A DNA stretch of 12,303 bases, from positions 9,741-22,043 of the forward strand of contig DBZV01000170.1 of the NCBI GenBank assembly GCA_002311865.1, read 5' to 3'. Position 1 is the stretch's first letter; every line of letters starts with the position of its first letter. Positions 1-6,112 of this stretch are shown one piece after another. Source of the DNA: Dehalococcoidia bacterium UBA1151 (GTDB lineage Bacteria; Chloroflexota; Dehalococcoidia; Lucifugimonadales; Lucifugimonadaceae). The notes beneath the pieces are model-generated. The model was not told the DNA's origin. It worked only from the letters and a program-made list of their open reading frames with translations, and made no database searches. Made by a program: the position numbers and the translations under genes.

Positions 1-1
1 G

Positions 2-196
2 TCACCGCCTGAAGTCGATGAGATACCAATTGTGGTTGTTGCCGCCCCGACCAATATCATGGAGGAGGCCAATCCATCATCGGTGGAGCCGACGGGAGTA
101 GACGCAACTGTTAGTCCGACCCCCAATCACGGAAGCTCCTTCCGCGGCCGTCTCTATGCCGAATCCGCTCCAGGACATAGTTGCAAAGTTCACTGA
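2..196 (+). CDS. C-terminal part of a left-truncated, probably frameshifted protein (Pro/Ser/Thr/Glu-rich linker)
   Basis: This frame is open from the left edge of the window to a TGA at 194-196, about 64 codons. Up to about position 119 the translation is rich in Pro, Ser, Thr, Val and Glu (for example VEPTGVDATVSPTP), typical of a flexible linker in an exported or membrane-attached protein. After the run of five C at 120-124 the composition changes to an unlikely-looking tail. The next frame over is open from 102 and reads a natural continuation (PITEAPSAAVSMPNPLQD) into the 156-785 reading frame. I infer that both pieces belong to one gene whose 5' part lies outside the window and that one base in the C5 run breaks the frame. 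No family is recognised, so no function is proposed. Confidence 0.45.
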   Translation, partial: SPPEVDEIPIVVVAAPTNIMEEANPSSVEPTGVDATVSPTPNHGSSFRGRLYAESAPGHSCKVH

Positions 197-785
197 TACT
201 GCCCGCGGAGTCCCTTCTCACATCGCAGACATCAATATCACCGTAACCGAATGGCCGGACCGTGGCCCCGTTTACTTTGTCGCCGACAGCACACAGTTTG
301 TAGATGAATTCGGAAATTCAGAGTGGACTGCGAGGTTTGCCGACAGTGACTCCAAACTGGGAGTTGGCGTTTTCGATCGCCTTTATCGCACTATCGATGG
401 GATCACATACTGGAGCCACGCCTATGCTCCGGGCAACCGCTTTTTAGCCGCCGAATGGGAACGACTTGAGGGTGATCCTGTCCCTGAGCTCTTCGGTGGA
501 ATGGTATTGAGTCTGGTTGAACTGGTGGCACAATATCCGGATGTCGAAAAGGTAATATCCGGCAGACGATTTGAGATCGTTGGTCCAGCCTTTGAGGATA
601 CGGCGCTACCGTCGTTTGAGCTTAGCGGACCTGAGAGCACTGGATTACCCGACGAACTGGTCATCAGGGACCTCGTTGATCGATCAAAGTTTGACCCGGA
701 CATTAATCCGGGGGATCAAGTGCTCAGAAAGCGTGCGTTCACGCTGTCATTTGGAGTCCCCGTCGAGAAGGTAACAATCCCATAG
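156..785 (+). CDS. Hypothetical protein, probable C-terminal domain of the gene entering from the left
   Basis: This is an open frame of 209 codons ending in TAG, with codon use like its neighbours. It has no Cys, no membrane segment and no signal peptide. Alternating hydrophobic and polar stretches (for example INITVTEW, GPVYFVADS, ITYWSHAYAPG, FTLSFGVPVEKVTIP) suggest a beta-rich globular domain, perhaps extracytoplasmic in view of the linker-like sequence before it. I do not recognise the family. The ATG at 156 has no Shine-Dalgarno sequence in front of it, and the frame is open back to 102. That fits a fusion to the upstream partial frame better than an independent start. It is convergent with the small minus-strand gene at 811-1110, with only 25 bp between the stops. 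Confidence 0.7.
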   Translation: MPNPLQDIVAKFTDTARGVPSHIADINITVTEWPDRGPVYFVADSTQFVDEFGNSEWTARFADSDSKLGVGVFDRLYRTIDGITYWSHAYAPGNRFLAAEWERLEGDPVPELFGGMVLSLVELVAQYPDVEKVISGRRFEIVGPAFEDTALPSFELSGPESTGLPDELVIRDLVDRSKFDPDINPGDQVLRKRAFTLSFGVPVEKVTIP

Positions 786-800
786 GAATGCGCATTGACG

Positions 801-814
801 CTAGCTATAGCTAG
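801..814. repeat. Perfect 14-bp palindrome between convergent stop codons
   Basis: CTAGCTATAGCTAG reads the same on both strands. It lies between the stop of the 156-785 frame and the end of the 811-1110 gene, whose TAG stop it contains at 811-813. It could form a short AT-rich hairpin in transcripts from either side or be a symmetric protein-binding site. There is no T-run after it, so a standard intrinsic terminator is not supported. Confidence 0.5.
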
Positions 815-1110
815 TCTTCTGGGTCGTAATCCCTGAATTCAATCGACCCCACGGACTCATCGGTGGGCTTAGGCCGATGCCTGAAGAATATGCGGAGCCA
901 TCGAAACGTTGCTTTTGTCAGGTGAGCCGTGTGCCCGGCAAAGTACCCGATTACCGAGTCGTCTTCACCATACATTCGACCACCGGGGAACATTCCGCGC
1001 ACATTGCGGAGCGAAGATGATGGTCCTAAGGGGCGATGATCACGCCGCATGATCTCATCCTCTTTCTGACGCTGTCGAGCTTCAGCCTCTTTTTGCTTTG
1101 GATCAGCCAT
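811..1110 (-). CDS. Small hypothetical protein with charged N-terminus and acidic DPED tail
   Basis: A 99-residue protein from the ATG at 1110. GGAGGGG stands about 5 nt upstream, so this start is better than one six codons further up. The first 25 or so residues are highly charged (MADPKQKEAEARQRQKEDE) and probably helical. The middle is Gly/Pro-containing (MFPGGRMYGEDDSVIGYF), followed by a basic, aromatic stretch (FRWLRIFFRHRPKP) and an acidic end (IEFRDYDPED). No signal peptide is seen and no clear membrane helix. The family is not recognised. The C-terminal layout resembles that of the small protein at 2522-2803: an aromatic/basic helix, a Ser/acidic spacer, then an I-x-aromatic-basic-x-aromatic-D-P ending. 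This hints at two members of one small family, but the similarity is short. Confidence 0.7.
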   Translation of the reverse strand: MADPKQKEAEARQRQKEDEIMRRDHRPLGPSSSLRNVRGMFPGGRMYGEDDSVIGYFAGHTAHLTKATFRWLRIFFRHRPKPTDESVGSIEFRDYDPED

Positions 1111-1406
1111 TGCGGCCCCTCCAATCACCGGCGATTTCTGGATACGATCTAGTGGAATGATACCTGCTGGTACGTTATACGGGCATGATCTTTCTGACGA
1201 TCTTTAGTGGCAACAGAACTATGGTCACGGCAAGATGCATAATCCTACCGACGATTCCCATTCAAAGACTCCCTGATACAGGTGGATTGCTTACGCCGTG
1301 TGGCGAGTTTATCTTCCCGTGGGGATAAGGGCTGTTTCGCCCGAATGTGCGTGCATAGAATGTCGATACCAGACCGCCCAGCACCACGGAGCACTTCCCG
1401 ACTCTC
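1111..1406. other. Intergenic region between divergent genes, with tandem hairpins
   Basis: These 296 bases separate the divergent 811-1110 gene and the alpha/beta hydrolase gene. I see no credible gene; the short overlapping frames here are out of frame with the hydrolase and have no ribosome site or recognisable product. The region contains a short direct repeat (GATCTTT twice near 1189-1203) and, closer to the hydrolase, the three hairpins listed separately. No convincing -35/-10 pair was found; a poor candidate on the plus strand is TTGCTT at 1287 with TATCTT at 1310, spaced 17 bp. Confidence 0.6.
1294..1342 (+). ncRNA. Three back-to-back small stem-loops (possible structured leader)
   Basis: There are three consecutive inverted repeats. 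The first is CGCC-GTGT-GGCG at 1294-1305. The second is TTATCTTC-4 nt-GGGGATAA at 1309-1328, with eight pairs including two G-U. The third is GGGC-6 nt-GCCC at 1329-1342. The two G-U pairs hold only in a plus-strand transcript, which fits a leader of the hydrolase mRNA starting at 1407. No T-run follows the last stem, so it is not a standard terminator. This does not match any riboswitch class I know, and it may be chance. Confidence 0.25.
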
Positions 1407-2525
1407 ATGCGACCCGGACGCCGATTCGCTATCGCCTCAATCGCCGCATTTGTATTGCTATTCGGCGCGTACTCTGCCGCGATCTGGTACTACTCAGAGC
1501 GCATCAACAGCGGCGGGTTACAGGTAGATCGCGGTTCTGAAGATTATGACGTTGAGGTAATCGCAATCGGCGGTGACTCCATCACACTCAAAGGCGGCAG
1601 CCCAAAAGATCAACCTGAAATAGTGGGGCTTGAGTGGCCCGAAGGCTACGCTCGAGCAGACGGCCTGATCTCGATTGACGGAGACATCGCCACACGCGGT
1701 TTCAGTCTCATATCTGGCGAGCTTTTTGTAGGCGCCAGGGTCCGTTACGACAAACACGCGTGGTGCTGTGACCCGCTGGCGATGGGATTGGATTTTACCC
1801 ACATCAGGCTCAACACCGAACTTGGCGAGGTAGATGCGTGGGCGGTCGATTCAGGATCTGCATCATGGGTCGTGTTCATTCACGGTAAAGACTCTGACCG
1901 CACGCAGGGCCTTCGACTCCTCCCGACGCTCGCTGCTGCCGGTTGGAATGTGCTGCTCACCACCTACCGCAATCATGAATCATCGCCCGCAGATCTCAGC
2001 GATCGCCACAACTACGGCCTCACTGAGTGGCGAGACCTTGAGTCCGCGGTCCAATTCGTACAAAACCAGGGCGCCGAGCGCGTAGTGATCGCAGGCTGGA
2101 GCATGGGCGGTGCAACCTCCGCCGTATTCATGCGCGAATCAGGTCAAGCCAACGCTATTGATGGCCTAATACTTAACGCGCCACTACTCGATTTTGAAAG
2201 AGCCGTTGACTATGGCGCAGAGCAACTCAGTCTGCCAGGATTTCTGACCACCTCCGCCAAGTGGCTGGCCGACCGCCGATTTGGAATCGACTGGGATGCG
2301 ATGGACTACCGGGATATGGCCTCACAGCTCAATCTACCGATACTGCTGCTCCACGGTAGTGCCGACGATACTATCCCGGTAACCGCCAGCCGGTTATTTG
2401 CTGAGGCCTACACCGGCCCGATAACCTACGTGGAGTTTGCAGGCGCCGACCACACCACGCTATGGAACGCTGATCCCGCGCTATTTGAGCAATCAGTGGA
2501 CGAATTCATGAGCGCGCTGCCCTAG
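1407..2525 (+). CDS. Membrane-anchored alpha/beta hydrolase
   Basis: A 372-residue serine hydrolase of the alpha/beta fold. Residues 7-29 form a hydrophobic segment after an Arg-rich start (MRPGRR), so the protein is probably anchored in the membrane with the catalytic domain outside. An N-terminal region of about 120 residues precedes the hydrolase core. In the core are the HG motif (FIHGKDSD, 157-164), the nucleophile elbow GWSMGG (230-235, Ser232), the acid in HGSADDTIP (probably Asp320) and the histidine in GADHTT (His349), giving a complete Ser-Asp-His triad. Family members include esterases, lipases and peptidases, so the substrate cannot be inferred. The ATG at 1407 lacks a well-placed Shine-Dalgarno sequence (a GGAG lies about 14 nt away). 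Its stop overlaps the stop of the convergent small gene in a shared CTAG. Confidence 0.85.
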   Translation: MRPGRRFAIASIAAFVLLFGAYSAAIWYYSERINSGGLQVDRGSEDYDVEVIAIGGDSITLKGGSPKDQPEIVGLEWPEGYARADGLISIDGDIATRGFSLISGELFVGARVRYDKHAWCCDPLAMGLDFTHIRLNTELGEVDAWAVDSGSASWVVFIHGKDSDRTQGLRLLPTLAAAGWNVLLTTYRNHESSPADLSDRHNYGLTEWRDLESAVQFVQNQGAERVVIAGWSMGGATSAVFMRESGQANAIDGLILNAPLLDFERAVDYGAEQLSLPGFLTTSAKWLADRRFGIDWDAMDYRDMASQLNLPILLLHGSADDTIPVTASRLFAEAYTGPITYVEFAGADHTTLWNADPALFEQSVDEFMSALP

Positions 2526-2803
2526 TCGTCGCTATCTGGGTCGAAGACCTTGTACTGGATGCCATCTGAACTGGAATCGATCACATCGCCGCTCGATCGT
2601 GTTCTCTTCCCGATTCTGGACCACACAAACTTCAAAAGCTTGTAGATTCCAATAAACAGGAACATGAGCAGCTTGAACATGCCAATGACCGCCAGCATGC
2701 TTGCCCCGCCGCTGCTGCGAACGCGTGCGCCGTGCTCAATCTGCGACCTCACGAAGGGATCTCTGAACTGGTGACCACGATTTCCACCGGGTCTATTGTG
2801 CAT
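2522..2803 (-). CDS. Small membrane protein with acidic DPDSDD tail, unknown function
   Basis: A 93-residue protein. The start is fixed at the ATG at 2803 by AAGGAG six nt upstream; the open frame extends 49 codons further but without such a site. The N-terminal half is polar and basic (MHNRPGGNRG...). A long hydrophobic helix follows (ASMLAVIGMFKLLMFLFIG, about residues 34-52), continuing as an aromatic/basic amphipathic stretch (IYKLLKFVWSRIGKR), then a Ser/Asp-rich cytoplasmic-type tail (SSSDGIQYKVFDPDSDD). It is probably a single-pass inner-membrane protein. The family is not recognised. The tail resembles that of the 811-1110 product. Its stop codon shares CTAG with the stop of the hydrolase on the other strand. 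Confidence 0.75.
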   Translation of the reverse strand: MHNRPGGNRGHQFRDPFVRSQIEHGARVRSSGGASMLAVIGMFKLLMFLFIGIYKLLKFVWSRIGKRTRSSGDVIDSSSDGIQYKVFDPDSDD

Positions 2804-2820
2804 ATCCGACTCCTTGCCCC
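2798..2820 (-). promoter_or_regulatory. Ribosome binding site deciding the start of the 2522-2803 gene
   Basis: On the minus strand GGCAAGGAG is followed by TCGGAT and then ATG. The spacing of six nucleotides is optimal, and no comparable site precedes any other start in this frame. Confidence 0.7.
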
Positions 2821-2934
2821 AAGCGCCGTATGGTCTCAATGGTGTCATGTTCAGGCATTTGATGCTACGCAAGATCACGTGGTGTGAGATTCCAATTCTT
2901 CGATTTCCTACCACTTCACCGATGGATCGCGACA

Positions 2935-3870
2935 ATGCCGCTGCACCCACAAGTCGTCAAACTCATGAACATTATCGCCGAGCTCAATATCCCGGCCGTG
3001 TGGGAGATCAGCCCGGAAGAGTCACGTGGGCTCGTGAAAAAGCGACGGGAACTGATACAGGGCGACTTCATTCCAGTTGGCAACGTCTACGACCGCACGA
3101 TTCTTGGGCCCGCAGGCGAGATACCTGTGCGCATTTATGTGCCAGACACCGATGGAACGACCAGCCTTTTGATGCACTTTCACGGCGGTGGCTGGGTGAT
3201 TGGTGACCTGGATACTGCAGACTCAACTTGCCGCATGCTGGCCAATGGCATCAACGCTACCGTGGTGTCAGTCGACTATCGAATGGCGCCGGAGACGAAA
3301 TTCCCGGACGCGCCTGACGATTGCTATGCAGCCACGGTATGGGCCGTTGAAAACGCGGCTGAATTGAGCATCGACGGATCAAAAATTGCGGTCGCAGGCA
3401 CATCCGCGGGTGGAAATCTGGCTGCGGCGGTCGCGCTAATGGCCCGCGACAAGAGCGGTCCCGCGATCAGTCACCAAATCCTCTACTACCCCGTAATCGA
3501 CTACCAGTTTGATCGCGCTTCGTACAACAATTTCGCGGGCGGGGAATACGGCCTCACTAAGCAGGCAATAGAGTGGTTCTGGGAACAGTACATCCCCAAA
3601 GGCGGTGATCCGCACCATCCATACGCCTCCGTGATTCGGGTAGATGATCTGTCTGGACTTGCTGCCACCACGATCATCGCCGCTGAGTTTGACCCGCTGG
3701 TAGATGAAGCAGTTGACTACGGCGAGGCGCTTAAAACTGCGGGCAACGATGTGGTGACCACCGTCTACGAAGGTATGAACCACGGTTTCAACGGCAACAT
3801 AGGACTCGTGGACGCAGCCCGGACTGCCAACGAACAGGCGATAGCGCGCGTAAAGGCGTCACTCGGCTAG
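2935..3870 (+). CDS. HSL-family (family IV) alpha/beta hydrolase, esterase/lipase
   Basis: A 311-residue carboxylester hydrolase resembling EST2 of Alicyclobacillus (about 310 residues), which also begins MPL-x-P. This supports the ATG at 2935 over the GTG at 2884. Visible elements are the oxyanion-hole motif HGGGW (83-87), VDYRMAPE (113-120), the nucleophile elbow GTSAGG (155-160, Ser157), the acid in EFDPLVDE (Asp253) and the histidine in GMNHGF (His283). The triad spacing is nearly identical to EST2. The elbow has Thr where many members have Asp, as in the GTSAG subfamily. There is no signal peptide, so it is probably cytoplasmic, acting on short-chain esters; the true substrate is unknown. 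It is divergent from the small gene at 2522-2803 and meets the SDR gene tail to tail with no spacer. The upstream ribosome site is weak. Confidence 0.92.
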   Translation: MPLHPQVVKLMNIIAELNIPAVWEISPEESRGLVKKRRELIQGDFIPVGNVYDRTILGPAGEIPVRIYVPDTDGTTSLLMHFHGGGWVIGDLDTADSTCRMLANGINATVVSVDYRMAPETKFPDAPDDCYAATVWAVENAAELSIDGSKIAVAGTSAGGNLAAAVALMARDKSGPAISHQILYYPVIDYQFDRASYNNFAGGEYGLTKQAIEWFWEQYIPKGGDPHHPYASVIRVDDLSGLAATTIIAAEFDPLVDEAVDYGEALKTAGNDVVTTVYEGMNHGFNGNIGLVDAARTANEQAIARVKASLG

Positions 3871-4665
3871 TTAGTCTGGCCCTGGCCCCCACCACGCCGT
3901 GGTTCCCCCGTCCATGAGAAGCTCGGATCCGGTGACGTAGCTGGCGTCATCTGATGCCAGAAACAGGATACCGTTTGCAATCTCGGCGGCGGTGGCCCAG
4001 CGACCGAGGGGCACTCGCCGATTGCGCCACTCCGTCCCGGCCGCATCCTCCAGCACCGATTGCGTGAAGGGCGTGACGGTCCAACCTGGCAATACCGTGT
4101 TCACTCGGATATTGTCGGCGCCCAGCTGCACGGCTGCAGCGCGCGCAAAATGGGTCATTCCCGCTCGCGACGTCGCGTATCCGGCGGCGTAGTCGCTAGC
4201 TAGTTTTGCTGCCATCGAGGAGATCAGCACAATCGAGCCACCTCCAGCTTCTCGCATCGGTGGCGCTACGGCGCGTACGCCAAGGAACATGCCCATGTTG
4301 GTGACGTCCATCGTCAGCTTCCAGCTATCAACTTCAACGCCCTCTATTGAGCCACGGTCGATGGTGCCGGCCAGATCGATGAGGATATTCAACGACCCGA
4401 ATTCTGAAGTGGCCTTCGATACGGCGCCTGCCCACTGGGACTCGTCGGTCACATCCAGGTGAACGTAATGCGCTTGGAAGCCATCATCTCGCATCTGCTG
4501 GGCCGATTTCTCCCCTGCTGCATCGTCAAGATCGCCGATCACGACTTTTCCGCCGCCCTTGAGGATCTCCCAGGCGGCGACACCGCCAAATCCCATGAGA
4601 TCGCCTTTGGCTGCATGCGCCCCACCTGCAACCAGCGCCACTTTTCCTTCAAATCTGCCGATCAC
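3871..4665 (-). CDS. Divergent SDR-family oxidoreductase
   Basis: A 264-residue short-chain dehydrogenase/reductase fold. The GTG start at 4665 is supported by AGGAGG seven nt upstream. The family layout is clear: an N-terminal Rossmann strand, the adenine-site Asp in HLDVTD (Asp71), ISS with catalytic Ser150, Tyr163, a PGWTVTPF segment and the usual end VTGSELLMDGG. Several hallmark residues are changed. The TGxxxGIG loop is replaced by a longer AGGAHAAKGDLMGFGG, NNAG reads DLAG, the usual tetrad Asn position appears to be Thr122, and the YxxxK Lys is Arg167 (YATSR, codon CGA). Reduced, altered or lost oxidoreductase activity is possible, and substrate and cofactor are unknown. It lies 19 bp after the broken cysteine hydrolase gene on the same strand and is convergent with the esterase gene. 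Confidence 0.9.
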   Translation of the reverse strand: MIGRFEGKVALVAGGAHAAKGDLMGFGGVAAWEILKGGGKVVIGDLDDAAGEKSAQQMRDDGFQAHYVHLDVTDESQWAGAVSKATSEFGSLNILIDLAGTIDRGSIEGVEVDSWKLTMDVTNMGMFLGVRAVAPPMREAGGGSIVLISSMAAKLASDYAAGYATSRAGMTHFARAAAVQLGADNIRVNTVLPGWTVTPFTQSVLEDAAGTEWRNRRVPLGRWATAAEIANGILFLASDDASYVTGSELLMDGGTTAWWGPGPD

Positions 4666-4727
4666 GTCACTGCCTCCTGATTTTCTAATGCGTCTGATTA
4701 ACTAAAAGGAAGACTACGGCAGCCGAC

Positions 4728-4775
4728 AGGCGAGAGAAACAGAACCACCCGTCGCGTTGCGCCACGGGCGGTGGT
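4728..4775 (-). terminator. Possible intrinsic terminator after the cysteine hydrolase gene
   Basis: On the minus strand ACCACC and GGTGGT, with inner CCCGT/ACGGG pairing, form an imperfect hairpin (4744-4775). It is followed by the pyrimidine run TCTGTTTCTCTC. The position just after the expected end of the hydrolase fits a terminator, although the broken frame now runs through it. The T-run is interrupted, so the call is tentative. Confidence 0.35.
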
Positions 4776-5102
4776 ACTCCATGTTGGACTGTTGCCGAGA
4801 GACAGTTAGCGCCGATCTGACCAACCAGCTCTTCGGTGGTCTGCACCGAACTGGCCATCATTCGGAAGTTGAGAAGCGCACCGGCATAGGCATCACCACC
4901 CGGCAGTACAGCCGCGGCTGTGGCATCCTTTGCGATGCACACTTCAAAACCGTCCTCCAGCAGATCACGCATATGGGCCTCAACACAGAGGTTTGCAGAC
5001 ATACCAGCAAGGATCACCTTATCGATGCCCTGCTTGCGTAGTTGGAGCGCCAGATCATTACTTTGTGACCCGTAGACCTCGTGGGGGCTGGCGATTACGG
5101 TG

Positions 5103-5111
5103 CTCTCTCTC
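5103..5111. repeat. (CT)4C short tandem repeat at a frameshift
   Basis: A dinucleotide run (GAGAGAGAG on the coding strand) sits exactly where the two halves of the cysteine hydrolase change frame. Gain or loss of a two-base unit by slippage would switch the gene on or off. Confidence 0.7.
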
Positions 5112-5498
5112 GATAAGCGGCTTCAGGGTCTCTTCCCAATCGGCCCCGGAGCCACTGAACCCATCCGTATCGAGCGCACCTTTTCGATCGAACATACCGA
5201 TCGCGTGCATCATCGTCTCCAGCGCCCCACCAAATTTCCACGCATGATCCTGTGGATAGTAGTAGTGCGGCGAAATGAAAACCCCGATGCCGGCATCTTG
5301 CCCGGCGCTGATCAGCGACTTCAGGTTTGCGACAGTATTGTGCTCAACAACACTTGGGCCAACAATCTCCCACGTAACGCCCTTTGTCGAAAGAAAATCG
5401 ACCTGGGGGTCTGTAATTACGAGAGCCGTATTCCCTTTGGTGATCTCGAACCCGGGATTGGGTAGAATCTGATCGTAATGTGTTGGTGCGTCTGTCAC

Positions 5499-5825
5499 TT
5501 GCGAACTCCCGTTGCTGGCAGGCTGGCTTCAGGCCGCGCTCTGCGTTGATAAATTTTGGGAGTGGCATCCGCCAACTAACCAGCCGCCGACTCACGACTC
5601 CCCGAAAATGCTGCACAAATCACTGTTCAATGTGCCAGGCAGCCATCCAATTGTGTTGGTACGGTAAACAATGTTTATTGCGAGCGCAAGTGCGCTGGCG
5701 AGGCCGCCAGAAAATTTCAACATGCAAACCGGGCGGGGAAATCATGTCGATACTTGACAGAAAACCCACCCATCATGTGCTCGAATCTTCCCCACCCCAA
5801 AGAGGATATCCAACCCTGGAAGGGC
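5499..5825. other. Intergenic stretch without a gene
   Basis: These 327 bases lie between the tautomerase gene and the cysteine hydrolase gene, both on the minus strand. Plus-strand open frames here are low-complexity shadows without ribosome sites. The only structures seen are two adjoining hairpins (GCGC-AAGT-GCGC at 5684-5695 and CTGGCG-AGGC-CGCCAG at 5695-5710) and a weak CCCT-GGA-AGGG stem near 5814-5824. The length suggests that the hydrolase gene has its own promoter, but no good -10/-35 pair was found. Confidence 0.55.
5684..5710. repeat. Two adjoining inverted repeats in the intergenic region
   Basis: GCGC-AAGT-GCGC (5684-5695) runs directly into CTGGCG-AGGC-CGCCAG (5695-5710); both have four-base loops. 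There is no T-run on either side, so termination is unlikely. Role unknown. Confidence 0.35.
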
Positions 5826-6008
5826 CTAATCGGAGGCTAGTTTGCCTGCGTAGGCCCAATCGGACTGGCTCATGTCATGAAAAAGAACCTGAGTGGCCTC
5901 AGGCGGAGAGCCAACAATCTTCTCAACATCCTTTGTAAATGCCATGGCCAACTCTCGCTTCTGGTCGTCCGTGCGGCCTTCGTACAGGTAGACATGAATC
6001 GCCGGCAT
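5826..6008 (-). CDS. 4-oxalocrotonate tautomerase family protein
   Basis: A 60-residue protein beginning MPAIHVYLYEGRTDDQK, the hallmark start of the 4-OT family. Pro2 becomes the N-terminal catalytic base after Met removal. The spacing of EGRT, QKREL, the central PPEATQVLFHDM and the closing W-A-Y-A-G-KLASD matches 4-OT members of 60-65 residues, which assemble as hexamers. These enzymes ketonise enols such as 2-hydroxymuconate in aromatic degradation, but many members have other or unknown substrates. It lies upstream of the broken cysteine hydrolase and the SDR on the same strand, which suggests a catabolic context. The ATG at 6008 has only a weak ribosome site. A TATAAT box and a hairpin stand upstream. 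Confidence 0.9.
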   Translation of the reverse strand: MPAIHVYLYEGRTDDQKRELAMAFTKDVEKIVGSPPEATQVLFHDMSQSDWAYAGKLASD

Positions 6009-6063
6009 AATCGCTCGCTTTCTTAGGGCAGATAAAGCGCCGCTACAGTTTGCGGCAGTGGCG

Positions 6064-6069
6064 ATTATA
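6064..6069 (-). promoter_or_regulatory. Likely -10 box of the tautomerase gene
   Basis: A perfect TATAAT stands on the minus strand about 55 nt before the tautomerase ATG; no good -35 is visible. Transcription would begin near 6056-6057, right at the base of the hairpin GCCGC-8 nt-GCGGC (6039-6056). The mRNA would then start with a stem-loop. Confidence 0.45.
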
Positions 6070-6112
6070 GATAGGTTCGAGCGGAACCACTCTTCGACGC
6101 GGGACGAGAGGA

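Larger units (their letters stand above)
4685..5498 (-). pseudogene. Isochorismatase-family cysteine hydrolase, frameshifted
   Basis: Two frames on the minus strand together give one isochorismatase-fold hydrolase. The first (5498 to 5058) starts at a GTG with GGGAG seven nt upstream and carries the family start, including the catalytic Asp region ALVITDPQVDF. It runs to LKPLIERE and then goes out of frame to a stop at 5058. The second frame picks up at about 5110 with STVIASPHEVYGSQSND, then the nucleophile segment GMSANLCVEAHMRDLLEDGF and KDATAAA, and ends at 4685. The switch falls in a (CT)4C run at 5103-5111. Restoring one two-base repeat unit gives an uninterrupted family sequence across the junction. 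The last 35 or so residues after ELVGQI exceed the usual length and read through a hairpin, so the original stop may also be lost. Such enzymes hydrolyse amides or isochorismate-like ethers; the substrate here is unknown. Confidence 0.88.

Noticed and set aside
2884..2934. GTG start 17 codons upstream for the esterase
   Set aside because: The extension has no homology-like features, whereas the ATG at 2935 gives the MPL-x-P start and the length seen in EST2-type enzymes.
5103..5111. Programmed ribosomal frameshift in the cysteine hydrolase
   Set aside because: GAGAGAGAG is not a known slippery heptamer, no stimulatory structure is evident nearby, and this family is not known to need frameshifting. 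An indel is simpler.
5480..5938. Plus-strand open frame across the intergenic region
   Set aside because: It is Arg/Cys/Gln-rich, crosses the ends of two minus-strand genes, and has no ribosome site or family resemblance.
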